Shown one piece after another: positions 14,788 to 22,673 of a DNA stretch of 25,090 nucleotides. Where the stretch lies: the NCBI GenBank assembly GCA_041581135.1, contig JBFGCM010000055.1:1-25090 (forward strand), in the 5' to 3' direction. The position numbers were made by a program, and so were the translations under genes. The DNA comes from JBFGCM01 sp041581135 (lineage in GTDB: Bacteria > Actinomycetota > Acidimicrobiia > Spongiisociales > UBA5794). A model generated the notes under the pieces. The model was not told where the DNA came from. It saw nothing but the letters and a program-made list of their open reading frames with translations, and did no database searches. The first letter of the stretch is position 1; every line of letters starts with the position of its first letter.

Positions 14788-15198
14788 GTGCAGCCCGACC
14801 CCGACCTCCGCGTTCCGTTCCCGGAACGGAACATCCCCATCGGAACCCTCGTCAAGCGGGGGCTCACTCGCCGGTGCGGCCGGTGCGGCTCGGGCGACCT
14901 GTTCGACGGCTGGTTCGCCATGAAGCCGGAGTGCCCGACGTGCGGCATCACCTTCGAGCGGGAACACGGGTACTGGCTGGGAGCGATGACCATCGACATG
15001 GCCGTGGCCGAAGGCGTGTTCGTCGTGGTGCTCGCCGTCGCCCTCGCCATCACCTATCCGGACGTGCCTTGGGGCTGGCTGTTCGTGGTCCTCGTCGGCG
15101 CCAACCTCATCATCCCGGTGTTCTTCTACCCCGTGGCCAAGACGCTGTGGGTGGCGCTCGAACGCGGCATACGCAGCCGGATGGAAGCCGCCGGCTGA
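14788..15198 (+). CDS. DUF983 family zinc-ribbon membrane protein
   Basis: The 136-aa protein matches the DUF983 pattern: a short N-terminal part (LVKRGLTRRCGRCGSGDLFDGWFAMKPECPTCG) with paired cysteines C30/C33 and C49/C52 that look like a zinc ribbon, the GYWLGAM segment, then two membrane helices at about 72-91 and 95-120. The family is widespread but its function is unclear. GTG 14788 (reading MQPDPDLRVPFPERN) is chosen because it follows TACCCT by 6 nt and starts the family-like region; the frame is open further upstream without support. It ends 30 nt before ppc, which has its own promoter signal. Confidence 0.83.
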   Translation: MQPDPDLRVPFPERNIPIGTLVKRGLTRRCGRCGSGDLFDGWFAMKPECPTCGITFEREHGYWLGAMTIDMAVAEGVFVVVLAVALAITYPDVPWGWLFVVLVGANLIIPVFFYPVAKTLWVALERGIRSRMEAAG

Positions 15199-15216
15199 CG
15201 GCGGCTGCGCGCCGGG

Positions 15217-15222
15217 TAGCCT
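15217..15222 (+). promoter_or_regulatory. TAGCCT -10 box of a probable leaderless promoter (ppc)
   Basis: TAGCCT ends exactly 6 nt before ATG 15229. CTGACG at 15195-15200, 16 nt upstream, is a fair -35 match (TTGACN with one mismatch). Confidence 0.6.
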
Positions 15223-15228
15223 CGCCAG

Positions 15229-17997
15229 ATGTCGACCGGCACTGCACCGACAGACGACCCGCTTCCCGAGGACCTCGGTGACGCCGCGCTGCGTGCCGAC
15301 ATCCGGCTACTCGGCAATCTGCTCGGCCAGACCTTGGTGCGCCAGGAGGGACCTGAATTGCTCGACCTGGTTGAGCACGTCCGCAGCCTCACCAAACGGC
15401 TGCGGAGAGGCCGCGACGAGGCGGCCGCCAAAGAGCTCGCCGAGTTGCTCGATGGGTTGGATCTACGGACCACGATCCAGTTGGTCCGGGCCTTCACTGC
15501 GTTCTTCTACCTGGCCAACGTTGCCGAGCAGACCCACCGCCTGGATGAGGACGCCGCCCGAGCCATCCGCCGTCGCGGTTCCTTGCAGGCGGCGGTCGAC
15601 CGCATCGAGCAAGGCGAGGTGCCTCGCCGGACCGTAACCGACGTGGTATCCCGGCTCGACGTGCGGCCCGTGTTCACGGCACATCCGACAGAAGCTGCGC
15701 GCCGCTCGATCCTCACGAAGGTGCGACGAGTGGCCGAGCTGCTGGAGAAGCGCGCCGACCCCCGCCTCACCCAGGCCGGGCTGGACCGCATCGAACGCCG
15801 CCTGGCCGAGCTCATCGAGCTCATCTGGCAGACGAACGAGCTTCGGGCGGTGCGACCGACGCCCCTGGACGAGGCCCGGTCGGTGATCTACTACTTCACC
15901 GCGCTGCTCGACGGTGTGGTCGACGAGATGTTCGACGAGTTGGACCATCAGCTCGACCGCCTCGGTACCGGCCTGGCGCCCGACGCCCACCCGCTGCGGT
16001 TCGGTACCTGGGTGGGAGGCGACCGCGACGGCAACCCCAACGTCACGCCGGAAGTGACGTTCGAGGTGCTGGAGATGCAGCACGACCACGCCATCCGGGG
16101 ACTGATCGAAGCCGTCGAGGAGCTGTCGGCAGAGCTCAGCACGTCGGAGCACATCGCCGCCATCAGCACCGAGCTGGCCAACTCACTGGAGGAAGACCGT
16201 GAGGCGTTGCCGGCGGTGCACGCTCGGTTCGTCTCGCTGTCCGCCGGCGAGCCCTACCGGCTGAAGTGCGCCTACGTCCACCAACGGCTGCACAACACAC
16301 GGCGTCGCATCCTGGACAACACGGCACACGTACCCGGCGTCGACTACGCCTCGAGTGCACAGTTCATCGCCGAGCTACGGCTGATGCACGACTCGTTGCT
16401 GGACCACCGCGGCGCGCTCATCGCCACCGGCATGGTCGCCAGGCTCATGCGACGTGCCGCCGCCTCCGGCTTCCACTTGGCGACGATGGACATCCGGGAA
16501 CACGCCAAGAAGCACCAGGAGGTCCTCGGACACCTTTTCAGCCGTCTGGACACCCAATACGTCGAGCTCGACCGGAACGCGCGCACCGAGCTGCTGGCCC
16601 GCGAATTGGAGGCGTTGCGCCCACTGTCGTCGGTCACGACGCCGCTCGAGGGTGACCAGGCGCGCACGATGGAGACCCTGCGCACGGTACGCACCGTGCT
16701 GGATCGGTTCGGGCCGGAAGTCATCGAGAGCTACGTCATCTCGGAGACCCGAGGAGTCGACGACGTGCTGGCCGCCGCGGTGCTCGCCAGGGAAGCCGGG
16801 CTGATCGACCTGAACGCCGACGTGGCCCGCATCGGGTTCGTGCCACTGTTCGAGACCATCGACGAAGTACAAGCCGCGGGCGACACGCTGACGGCGCTTC
16901 TCGGGATCGAGCCGTACCGGCGCATCGTGGAACTCCGGGGCGACATCCAGGAAGTGATGCTCGGCTACTCGGATTCCAACAAGCACGGGGGTATCACCAC
17001 CTCGCAATGGGAGCTGTACCAGGCGTCCCGCAGCCTGCGCGACGCCGCGCATGCCCACGGCGTGGAGCTCCGACTCTTCCACGGCCGAGGCGGCACGGTG
17101 GGACGTGGCGGCGGGCCGACCGGCGAAGCGATTCTGGCGCAGCCGTTCGCCACCATCGACGGCCGCATCAAGATCACCGAGCAGGGAGAGGTCATCGCCG
17201 ACAAGTACGGGCTTCCCACCCTCGCCCGATCCAACCTCGAGGTCACCCTCGCTGCCACGTTGGAGGCGTCGCTGCTGCACCGTTCGTCCCGCCAACCAAA
17301 GGAGGTGCTCCACCGGTGGGACGCCACCATGGACACCATCTCGGCTGCCGCCCACTCCGCCTATCGCAGCCTCATCGACGACCCCGGCCTCGTCGACTAC
17401 TTCCTCACTTCCACACCGGTCGAGGAGCTGGGACAGCTCAACATCGGCTCCCGACCCGCGCGGCGCCCCGGCCAGAAGGGGCTGGAGGGACTGCGGGCCA
17501 TTCCGTGGGTGTTCGGGTGGACCCAATCCCGCCAGATCGTGCCGGGCTGGTTTGGGGTCGGCAGCGGCCTGGCGCACGCCCGCGCCGGCGGAATCGAGGA
17601 CGCCGTGGCCCACATGTACGCCGAGTGGTCCTTCTTCCGCACGTTCATCTCCAACGTCGAGATGACGCTCGCCAAGACAGACCTCGCCGTCGCCGAGCGC
17701 TACGTGGAAGAGCTCGTCGAACCCCGGTTCCACTCCGTGTTCGAGCGGATCGTGGCCGAGCACGATCTCACCGTGTCCGAGATCCTGGCCATCACCGGCG
17801 AGGCCGAGCTGCTCGATCACATCCCGGTGCTCAAGCGAACGCTGGCGGTGCGCGACGTGTACATCGACCCGATCAGCTTCATCCAGGTGGCGCTGCTTCG
17901 GCGGAGCCGTGCCGCCGCCGATCCCAGCCCCGAGCTGCAACGGGCGCTCCTTCTGTCGGTGAACGGCGTCGCCGCCGGACTCCGCAACACGGGCTGA
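15229..17997 (+). CDS. ppc: Phosphoenolpyruvate carboxylase
   Basis: Carboxylates PEP with bicarbonate to oxaloacetate, refilling the TCA cycle. The 922-aa length is normal for the bacterial homotetramer. Signatures in order: VFTAHPTEAARRS with catalytic H152, GTWVGGDRDGNPNVT, LGYSDSNKHGG with K585, FHGRGGTVGRGGGP (H618, R620, R626), IKITEQGEVI, FGWTQSRQIVPGWFGVGSGL, and the C-terminal NTG (usually QNTG, here RNTG). ATG 15229 has no Shine-Dalgarno but follows TAGCCT by 6 nt. It lies just before the ammonium operon, and its product feeds 2-oxoglutarate and aspartate synthesis, so the link of carbon and nitrogen supply makes sense; co-regulation is inference. Confidence 0.97.
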   Translation: MSTGTAPTDDPLPEDLGDAALRADIRLLGNLLGQTLVRQEGPELLDLVEHVRSLTKRLRRGRDEAAAKELAELLDGLDLRTTIQLVRAFTAFFYLANVAEQTHRLDEDAARAIRRRGSLQAAVDRIEQGEVPRRTVTDVVSRLDVRPVFTAHPTEAARRSILTKVRRVAELLEKRADPRLTQAGLDRIERRLAELIELIWQTNELRAVRPTPLDEARSVIYYFTALLDGVVDEMFDELDHQLDRLGTGLAPDAHPLRFGTWVGGDRDGNPNVTPEVTFEVLEMQHDHAIRGLIEAVEELSAELSTSEHIAAISTELANSLEEDREALPAVHARFVSLSAGEPYRLKCAYVHQRLHNTRRRILDNTAHVPGVDYASSAQFIAELRLMHDSLLDHRGALIATGMVARLMRRAAASGFHLATMDIREHAKKHQEVLGHLFSRLDTQYVELDRNARTELLARELEALRPLSSVTTPLEGDQARTMETLRTVRTVLDRFGPEVIESYVISETRGVDDVLAAAVLAREAGLIDLNADVARIGFVPLFETIDEVQAAGDTLTALLGIEPYRRIVELRGDIQEVMLGYSDSNKHGGITTSQWELYQASRSLRDAAHAHGVELRLFHGRGGTVGRGGGPTGEAILAQPFATIDGRIKITEQGEVIADKYGLPTLARSNLEVTLAATLEASLLHRSSRQPKEVLHRWDATMDTISAAAHSAYRSLIDDPGLVDYFLTSTPVEELGQLNIGSRPARRPGQKGLEGLRAIPWVFGWTQSRQIVPGWFGVGSGLAHARAGGIEDAVAHMYAEWSFFRTFISNVEMTLAKTDLAVAERYVEELVEPRFHSVFERIVAEHDLTVSEILAITGEAELLDHIPVLKRTLAVRDVYIDPISFIQVALLRRSRAAADPSPELQRALLLSVNGVAAGLRNTG

Positions 17998-18020
17998 GCC
18001 GTCGGCCAGGCGCCGCCATC

Positions 18021-18058
18021 GCAACAGAAGTGTCACCTCGGCGAAACACGGCTGAAAC
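18021..18058 (+). promoter_or_regulatory. GlnR-like operator upstream of amtB
   Basis: GTCAC (18032-18036), 6 nt, GAAAC (18043-18047), 6 nt, GAAAC (18054-18058), with a weaker GCAAC at 18021-18025 in the same register: four pentamers with an 11-bp period. This matches the actinobacterial GlnR pattern gTnAC-n6-GaAAC, and amtB-glnK-glnD is a classical GlnR target. It lies 46 nt before the amtB start. glnR itself is not in the window. Confidence 0.7.
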
Positions 18059-18073
18059 GAATCCGTGAAATGG

Positions 18074-18096
18074 TCCCTCCCGAATCGGCGGAGGGA
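18074..18096 (+). promoter_or_regulatory. Hairpin covering the amtB ribosome-binding site
   Basis: TCCCTCC (18074-18080) is the exact complement of GGAGGGA (18090-18096) across a 9-nt loop. The right arm is the amtB Shine-Dalgarno (GGAGGGAG, 6 nt before ATG 18104), so the folded mRNA would hide it. Confidence 0.5.
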
Positions 18097-18103
18097 GCAG
18101 TAC

Positions 18104-19297
18104 ATGGCAGCGGGCGACATCGCCTGGATCCTGGTCAGTTCGGCACTCGTGTTGTTCATGACCCCTGGATTGGCGTTGTTCTACGGGGGCATGGTGCGCG
18201 CCAAGAACGTGCTCAACATGCTCATGATGAACTTCTTCACGATCTCCATCGTCACGACCGTGTGGGTGCTGATCGGGTACTCACTGGCCTTCGGTGACGG
18301 CGGCGGAGGGCTCATCGGTGACTTCGACTACCTGGGCCTCAACAGCCTCAGCGGCGAGGAGCTGCTGGGCGCGATGTTCCAGATGACGTTCGCCATCATC
18401 ACTCCAGCACTCATCTCCGGTGCCGTCGCCGAGCGCATGAAGTTCTCGGCGTGGGTGGTATTCACGACGCTGTGGGCGCTGCTGGTGTATCCGACCGTCG
18501 CCCACTGGGCATGGGCCGGCTGGCTGGGTGACCTCGGTGCCATCGACTTCGCCGGGGGGCTCGTCGTGCACATCAACGCCGGCATCGCAGCGCTGGTGCT
18601 CGTGATGATGCTCAAGCCGCGACGCGGCTTCGGCAAGGATGCGATTCGGCCGCACTCGCTCCCGCTGACCCTGTTGGGCACGGGCATCTTGTGGCTCGGC
18701 TGGTTCGGCTTCAATGCCGGCTCGGCGGGGGCCGCCGACGGGCTCGCCATCAACGCCATGGTGACCACGCAGATCGGTGCTGCGCTCGGCGCGCTGGGCT
18801 GGGTTGCAGCCGAGTGGCAGAAGTCCGGCGCCCCGACGACCCTCGGCGCCGCCTCCGGCGCCATCGCCGGCCTGGTGGCGATCACTCCGGCGGCGGGGTT
18901 CGTGGGTCCGATGCCGGCATTCGCCTTCGGCCTGGTCGCGGGCGCGGCGTGCTACTTCGCCGTGTCCCTCAAGTACCGGTTCGGCTATGACGACTCGCTC
19001 GACGTGGTAGGCGTCCACCTGGTTGGTGGCATCGTCGGGTCGGTACTGCTCGGCGTACTCGCCCAGTCCTCAGTGAACCCGGACGGACCCGACGGATTGA
19101 TCTTCGGTGGCGTCGAGCTGTTCTTCGACCAGATCATCGCCGTCGTGGCGGTCGTGGCGTTCAGCGGCGCCGCCAGCTGGGTCATCGCCAAGATCACCGA
19201 CGTCACCGTTGGCCTCCGCTCCACCGAGGACGAGGAGCTTCAGGGCCTCGACATCGCGCTCCACGACGAGCGTGCGTACGTACTGGACGCCAGGTAG
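18104..19297 (+). CDS. amtB: Ammonium transporter (Amt/MEP family)
   Basis: A 397-aa polytopic membrane protein carrying ammonium into the cell. The N-terminus MAAGDIAWILVSSALVLFMTPGLALFYGGMVRAKNVLNMLMMN is the Amt hallmark. The pore twin histidines are H156 (GGLVVHINAG) and H305 (GVHLVGGIVG); D148 (GAIDFAGG) is the conserved structural acid, and AERMKFSAWVVF is also typical. About eleven hydrophobic segments are visible. ATG 18104 lies 6 nt after GGAGGGAG; the frame is open to 18065, but that would include the regulatory leader. Nine nt separate its stop from glnK, whose product blocks the channel when nitrogen is plentiful. Confidence 0.97.
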   Translation: MAAGDIAWILVSSALVLFMTPGLALFYGGMVRAKNVLNMLMMNFFTISIVTTVWVLIGYSLAFGDGGGGLIGDFDYLGLNSLSGEELLGAMFQMTFAIITPALISGAVAERMKFSAWVVFTTLWALLVYPTVAHWAWAGWLGDLGAIDFAGGLVVHINAGIAALVLVMMLKPRRGFGKDAIRPHSLPLTLLGTGILWLGWFGFNAGSAGAADGLAINAMVTTQIGAALGALGWVAAEWQKSGAPTTLGAASGAIAGLVAITPAAGFVGPMPAFAFGLVAGAACYFAVSLKYRFGYDDSLDVVGVHLVGGIVGSVLLGVLAQSSVNPDGPDGLIFGGVELFFDQIIAVVAVVAFSGAASWVIAKITDVTVGLRSTEDEELQGLDIALHDERAYVLDAR

Positions 19298-19306
19298 GAG
19301 GTCACC

Positions 19307-19645
19307 GTGAAGCTCATCATTGCATTCATCAAACCGTTCAAGCTCGACGACGTGAAGGAAGCCCTCAAGGCGGCCGGCGTCACCGGCATGACCACGAGCG
19401 ACGTCGGTGGATTCGGCCGGCAGTCCGGCCAGGTGGAGGTCTACCGGGGCGCCGAGTACGAGATCGACTTCGTGCCCAAGACCCGCCTCGACGTGATCGT
19501 CGACGACGACCTGGTCGACGCCGCGATCTCTGCGATCGAGACGGCTGGCCGCACCGGTGAGATCGGCGACGGCAAGATCGCGGTCGTTGCGCTGGAACAA
19601 CTCGTGCGAATCCGCACCGGTGAACGGGGCGCCGACGCGATATGA
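19307..19645 (+). CDS. glnK: Nitrogen regulatory protein PII (GlnK/GlnB)
   Basis: A 112-aa trimeric signal protein that senses 2-oxoglutarate and ATP/ADP and plugs AmtB. It has the MKLIIAFIKPFKLDDVKEAL start, the T-loop YRGAEYEIDFVPK with the modifiable Tyr51, the Walker-like TGEIGDGKI, and the RIRTGERGADAI end. GTG 19307 follows TAGGAGG, which overlaps the amtB stop. I use glnK rather than glnB because it follows amtB. In actinobacteria the Tyr51 group added by GlnD is often AMP rather than UMP (established for some genera); which applies here is unknown. Confidence 0.97.
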   Translation: MKLIIAFIKPFKLDDVKEALKAAGVTGMTTSDVGGFGRQSGQVEVYRGAEYEIDFVPKTRLDVIVDDDLVDAAISAIETAGRTGEIGDGKIAVVALEQLVRIRTGERGADAI

Positions 19646-19647
19646 CG

Positions 19648-19653
19648 TAGCGT
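19648..19653 (+). promoter_or_regulatory. TAGCGT possible internal -10 box for glnD
   Basis: TAGCGT ends 8 nt before ATG 19662 inside the 16-nt glnK-glnD gap, and glnD has no Shine-Dalgarno. It could drive a leaderless glnD transcript in addition to the operon mRNA. Confidence 0.4.
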
Positions 19654-19661
19654 CTCTCCCC

Positions 19662-21995
19662 ATGACCATGGCGGACCCTCTCGAGGCCTACCTCGTCACG
19701 CGCCAGGCGATCGTTGCCGAACGGATCGGCGACGGTGGCCTGGCGACGTGCGAGCGGCTCACCAGCGTCCTCGACGCCGCCGTGGCCGCGATAGCGGACC
19801 GCGTCGTGGTGAACGGAGGGAGCTTCGCCGTCGTGGCGGTGGGCGGCTATGGCCGGGGCGAGATATGTGTCCACAGCGACGTGGATCTCATGCTGCTGCA
19901 CGACGGCATCGAGGTCGATCAGGTGGCCAACACCGTCTTCTATCCGCTGTGGGACGCCAATCTCCGGGTCGGCCATTCCGTGCGCACCCCACAGGAGTGC
20001 GCCTCCCTGGCACGCGACAACTTCGAGACACTCACTTCGCTGTTGTCGGCCCGGCTCGTGGCGGGCGATCCGAAGCTGCTGGCGATGCTCGACCGAGTCC
20101 TCGCCGACGTCATGAGAGGCAAGCCGCTCACCCATCGGCTCGCCGAGGCAGAGCGGGAACGTCGCTCCCTGGATCCCTACCCGGTACTGGCAGCGGACAC
20201 GAAGAGCGGTCGCGGCGGTCTGCGGACATTCCAGTCGTTCGGCTGGGAACGGCGTCGCGCCGAGCTGCTCGGACTGGAGACCGACCCCGAGTCCGAAGAA
20301 GAGCGCGATGCTCGGTCTGCGCTGCTGGCGATCCGCAACGGCCTGCATGCCATCAGCGGCCGGTGCTTCGACGAGTACGCCATCGACATGCGGGCGCCGG
20401 TGGCCCGGTGGCTCGGCATGGAACCGGCTGCCGCCACCCGCATGTTGTGCGCCGCGCTCCGCACGGGTGACCGGCTGGCTGCCGCACGCTGGCCAGACTT
20501 GACCGCACCGAGCTCGGATGTGAAGGGTTCGCGAGCCAAACGCGCCCTTCGCTCACTCCGGTCGAAGCTGGGCAGGGAGACCAACCATCGGCCCGCCGCC
20601 CAACGGCCCCTCCCTCTCGTGGTGGATGCGATCACCCGGCCCGGCGGCGTATGGCTCGACGGCGTAGAGCGGCGCCGCGTCTCTGCAGACCCCGCCACGG
20701 AGTGGACCTCTGAGGACCGCACCGCATTCCTCCAGTTGCTCGCCGCAGGCCACCTCGGCCGGGTGGCCTTGGGGCTCTTGGAGGAGCTGGGATGGCTGGA
20801 ACGGGCGTTCCCCGAGTGGCTGCCGCTGGTGGCCGCACCACAGGCGGATCCCTTCCACGAGCATCCGGTCGACTCCCACAGCTGGAGGACGGTCGACGAG
20901 ATCACGGGCCTGGGAACCGGTGACGAGCCATGGCTCCATGAGCTGGTCGCCGAGTTCGCGGCACCGGACACCCTTCGTCTCGCCGCCTTCCTGCACGACA
21001 TCGGCAAGGGTCGAGGCGGCGATCACTGCGAGGAGGGCACTCCCCTGGCCACCGCCTTTCTCACCAGAGCCGGGTTCCCTGCGGAGGTGATCACCGATGT
21101 CGCCACCGCGGTGCGCTATCACCTCTTGATCCCGCAGGTGGCGAGCCGGGAGGACATCGGCGACCCCGCCGTCATCACCAAGGTGAAGGAGATCGTCGGT
21201 TCACGACGGACGCTGATCATGCTCACGCTGCTCACCGTGGCGGACAGTCGGGCCACCGGAGCCGGCATGTGGACCAAGTGGAAGTCGACCCTGGTGCGCA
21301 CCCTCTACATGCGCACGGCCGACGCCTTCGAGGCCGACGCCTTCGACACGGCGGGTGGTGCCGGCGTCACCGAGGCATCGATCGGCCAGGCTCCCCTCGA
21401 CGTCGCGGCACCACCGGCAACAGGGGACGAGCGCATCGTGGTGCACGAAGGTCCCGACGCCACCACCAGCCGGGTGGTGGTGACGGGGCAAGACCGACTC
21501 GGCTTCCTGGCCGCGGTGGCAGGAACCTTCGCCCTGCACAACGTGTCGGTGCTCGACGCCCGGCTCGTCACCCGGCCGGACGGAGTGGTCATGGACACCT
21601 TTCACGTCACCGACTCGCTCGAAGAGGCGGAAATCCCCGCCGACCGGTGGAAACTCGTCGAGGCCGACCTGTCCGCCGCACTGCGCGGCGAGCTCGACCT
21701 GCGAGAAGCGGTACGCCGCAAAGCGAAGAGCTACCGATCACCCCAGCCCGGCATCGCCACCGACGTGACCGTGCGGTCCGACGCCGACCGCACCACGGTG
21801 ACCGTGAGCTGTAGCGACCGGGTCGGTCGCTTGTTCGACATCGTGGACGTGCTCGCCGAGCACGGCCTGGACGTCAACTTGGCCAAGATCGACACCCGTG
21901 GGCCCGAGGTGCACGACGTGTTCCACGCCGCCCCCAACGAGGACGTGGCCGTCGACGAGCTGACGGCCGCCTTGCGGCGCAGGCTGGACGGCTGA
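19662..21995 (+). CDS. glnD: PII uridylyl/adenylyl-transferase and removing enzyme
   Basis: A bifunctional 777-aa nitrogen sensor that modifies and de-modifies PII. Residues 61-76 carry the nucleotidyltransferase motif GGYGRGE...SDVDL. The central part ends in an HD hydrolase domain (HPVDSHSWRTVDEI, then AAFLHDIGKGRGGDH with H445/D446). Two C-terminal ACT domains begin at about 604 (VVVTGQDRLGFLAAVAGTF) and 712 (VTVSCSDRVGRLFDIVDVLAEHG) and should bind glutamine. It is shorter than the E. coli protein (890 aa), as expected in actinobacteria. ATG 19662 (MTMADPLEAY) is chosen by position after glnK and the TAGCGT box; ATG 19668 is possible. Its stop joins that of the convergent HAD gene in a TGATCA palindrome. 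Confidence 0.95.
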   Translation: MTMADPLEAYLVTRQAIVAERIGDGGLATCERLTSVLDAAVAAIADRVVVNGGSFAVVAVGGYGRGEICVHSDVDLMLLHDGIEVDQVANTVFYPLWDANLRVGHSVRTPQECASLARDNFETLTSLLSARLVAGDPKLLAMLDRVLADVMRGKPLTHRLAEAERERRSLDPYPVLAADTKSGRGGLRTFQSFGWERRRAELLGLETDPESEEERDARSALLAIRNGLHAISGRCFDEYAIDMRAPVARWLGMEPAAATRMLCAALRTGDRLAAARWPDLTAPSSDVKGSRAKRALRSLRSKLGRETNHRPAAQRPLPLVVDAITRPGGVWLDGVERRRVSADPATEWTSEDRTAFLQLLAAGHLGRVALGLLEELGWLERAFPEWLPLVAAPQADPFHEHPVDSHSWRTVDEITGLGTGDEPWLHELVAEFAAPDTLRLAAFLHDIGKGRGGDHCEEGTPLATAFLTRAGFPAEVITDVATAVRYHLLIPQVASREDIGDPAVITKVKEIVGSRRTLIMLTLLTVADSRATGAGMWTKWKSTLVRTLYMRTADAFEADAFDTAGGAGVTEASIGQAPLDVAAPPATGDERIVVHEGPDATTSRVVVTGQDRLGFLAAVAGTFALHNVSVLDARLVTRPDGVVMDTFHVTDSLEEAEIPADRWKLVEADLSAALRGELDLREAVRRKAKSYRSPQPGIATDVTVRSDADRTTVTVSCSDRVGRLFDIVDVLAEHGLDVNLAKIDTRGPEVHDVFHAAPNEDVAVDELTAALRRRLDG

Positions 21996-22631
21996 TCAGC
22001 GGAACCCCATCAGCGTGAGCACCATCTCGGCGTCGAGGTCGGCTGTCGATGCGAAGCGCGGTGACACCGTCCCGTCCCGCAGCAGCATCAGCACCCGCAT
22101 CCCGGCGGCGTGAGCGGCGTCGGCGCCGTGGTGGCTGTCTTCGATGGCGAGGCACTGCCGGGGCTCCGCGCCGAGACGAGCGGCTGCCGTGGTGTAGATC
22201 TCAGGGTCGGGCTTGCCTGCAGATACCTCGTCGCCGGCGACCGAGGCCTCGAAGTAGCGGCCCAAACCGGACGACACCAGCTTGAGGTCCAACTCGGCTC
22301 GCGAGCTCGACGAGGCGACGCCCAGCCGAAAACCCTCGGCGGCCAGTGCCCGCACCGAGTTCTCCGCATCTGCAAACACGGTGAACCCCTCCAGCAGCCG
22401 CCGGCGCATCGCCTCGTCCACCGCAGTCACCACCTCGGCCATGGGCGGGAGATCTCCCCGGCCGGCGTAGTAGTCGTACGTGGCGGCGGAGGTCAGGCCG
22501 CGCATCGCCCGATGGTCGTCCTCGGCCGGCACGACACCGTGGGGGCGCAGCACCTCGACCCAGGCAGACTCGCTCAGTGGCTCGGTGTCGACGAGGACGC
22601 CGTCACAGTCGAAGATCGCCGCCTGCAACAT
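21996..22631 (-). CDS. HAD-family phosphatase (beta-phosphoglucomutase/phosphatase-like)
   Basis: A 211-aa hydrolase with the four HAD motifs: I, FDCDGVLVDTE with nucleophile D8 and D10; II, GVASSSS; III, K in SAGKPDPEIY; IV, IEDSHHG. The helical cap between motifs I and II puts it in subclass IA with sugar-phosphate phosphatases and beta-phosphoglucomutases; the substrate is unknown. ATG 22631 is at the expected N-terminus (MLQAAIFDCDG). It lacks a Shine-Dalgarno but has TAGCCT 7 nt upstream. It is divergent from the MFS gene (42 bp apart) and convergent with glnD. Confidence 0.93.
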   Translation of the reverse strand: MLQAAIFDCDGVLVDTEPLSESAWVEVLRPHGVVPAEDDHRAMRGLTSAATYDYYAGRGDLPPMAEVVTAVDEAMRRRLLEGFTVFADAENSVRALAAEGFRLGVASSSSRAELDLKLVSSGLGRYFEASVAGDEVSAGKPDPEIYTTAAARLGAEPRQCLAIEDSHHGADAAHAAGMRVLMLLRDGTVSPRFASTADLDAEMVLTLMGFR

Positions 22632-22638
22632 TCAGGGG

Positions 22639-22644
22639 AGGCTA
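22639..22644 (-). promoter_or_regulatory. TAGCCT -10 box of a probable leaderless promoter (HAD gene)
   Basis: On the minus strand TAGCCT ends 7 nt before ATG 22631. It lies in the 8-nt centre of a perfect 6-bp dyad, CAGGGG (22633-22638) and CCCCTG (22647-22652). Confidence 0.5.
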
Positions 22645-22661
22645 CGCCCCTGGAGCGCCTC

Positions 22662-22667
22662 TAGCCT
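22662..22667 (+). promoter_or_regulatory. TAGCCT -10 box of a probable leaderless promoter (MFS gene)
   Basis: TAGCCT ends exactly 6 nt before ATG 22674. It faces away from the minus-strand TAGCCT at 22639-22644, so the two promoters share 42 bp. Confidence 0.55.
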
Positions 22668-22673
22668 TGTCCG

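Noticed and set aside
13359..15281. A 640-codon plus-strand open frame across the permease, the small membrane protein and DUF983
   Set aside because: It crosses three better-supported genes on both strands and its translation is Arg/His/Pro-rich with no motifs.
16375..18159. A 594-codon minus-strand open frame opposite PEP carboxylase
   Set aside because: It is antisense to a gene with every diagnostic motif, and it reads through the amtB regulatory region.
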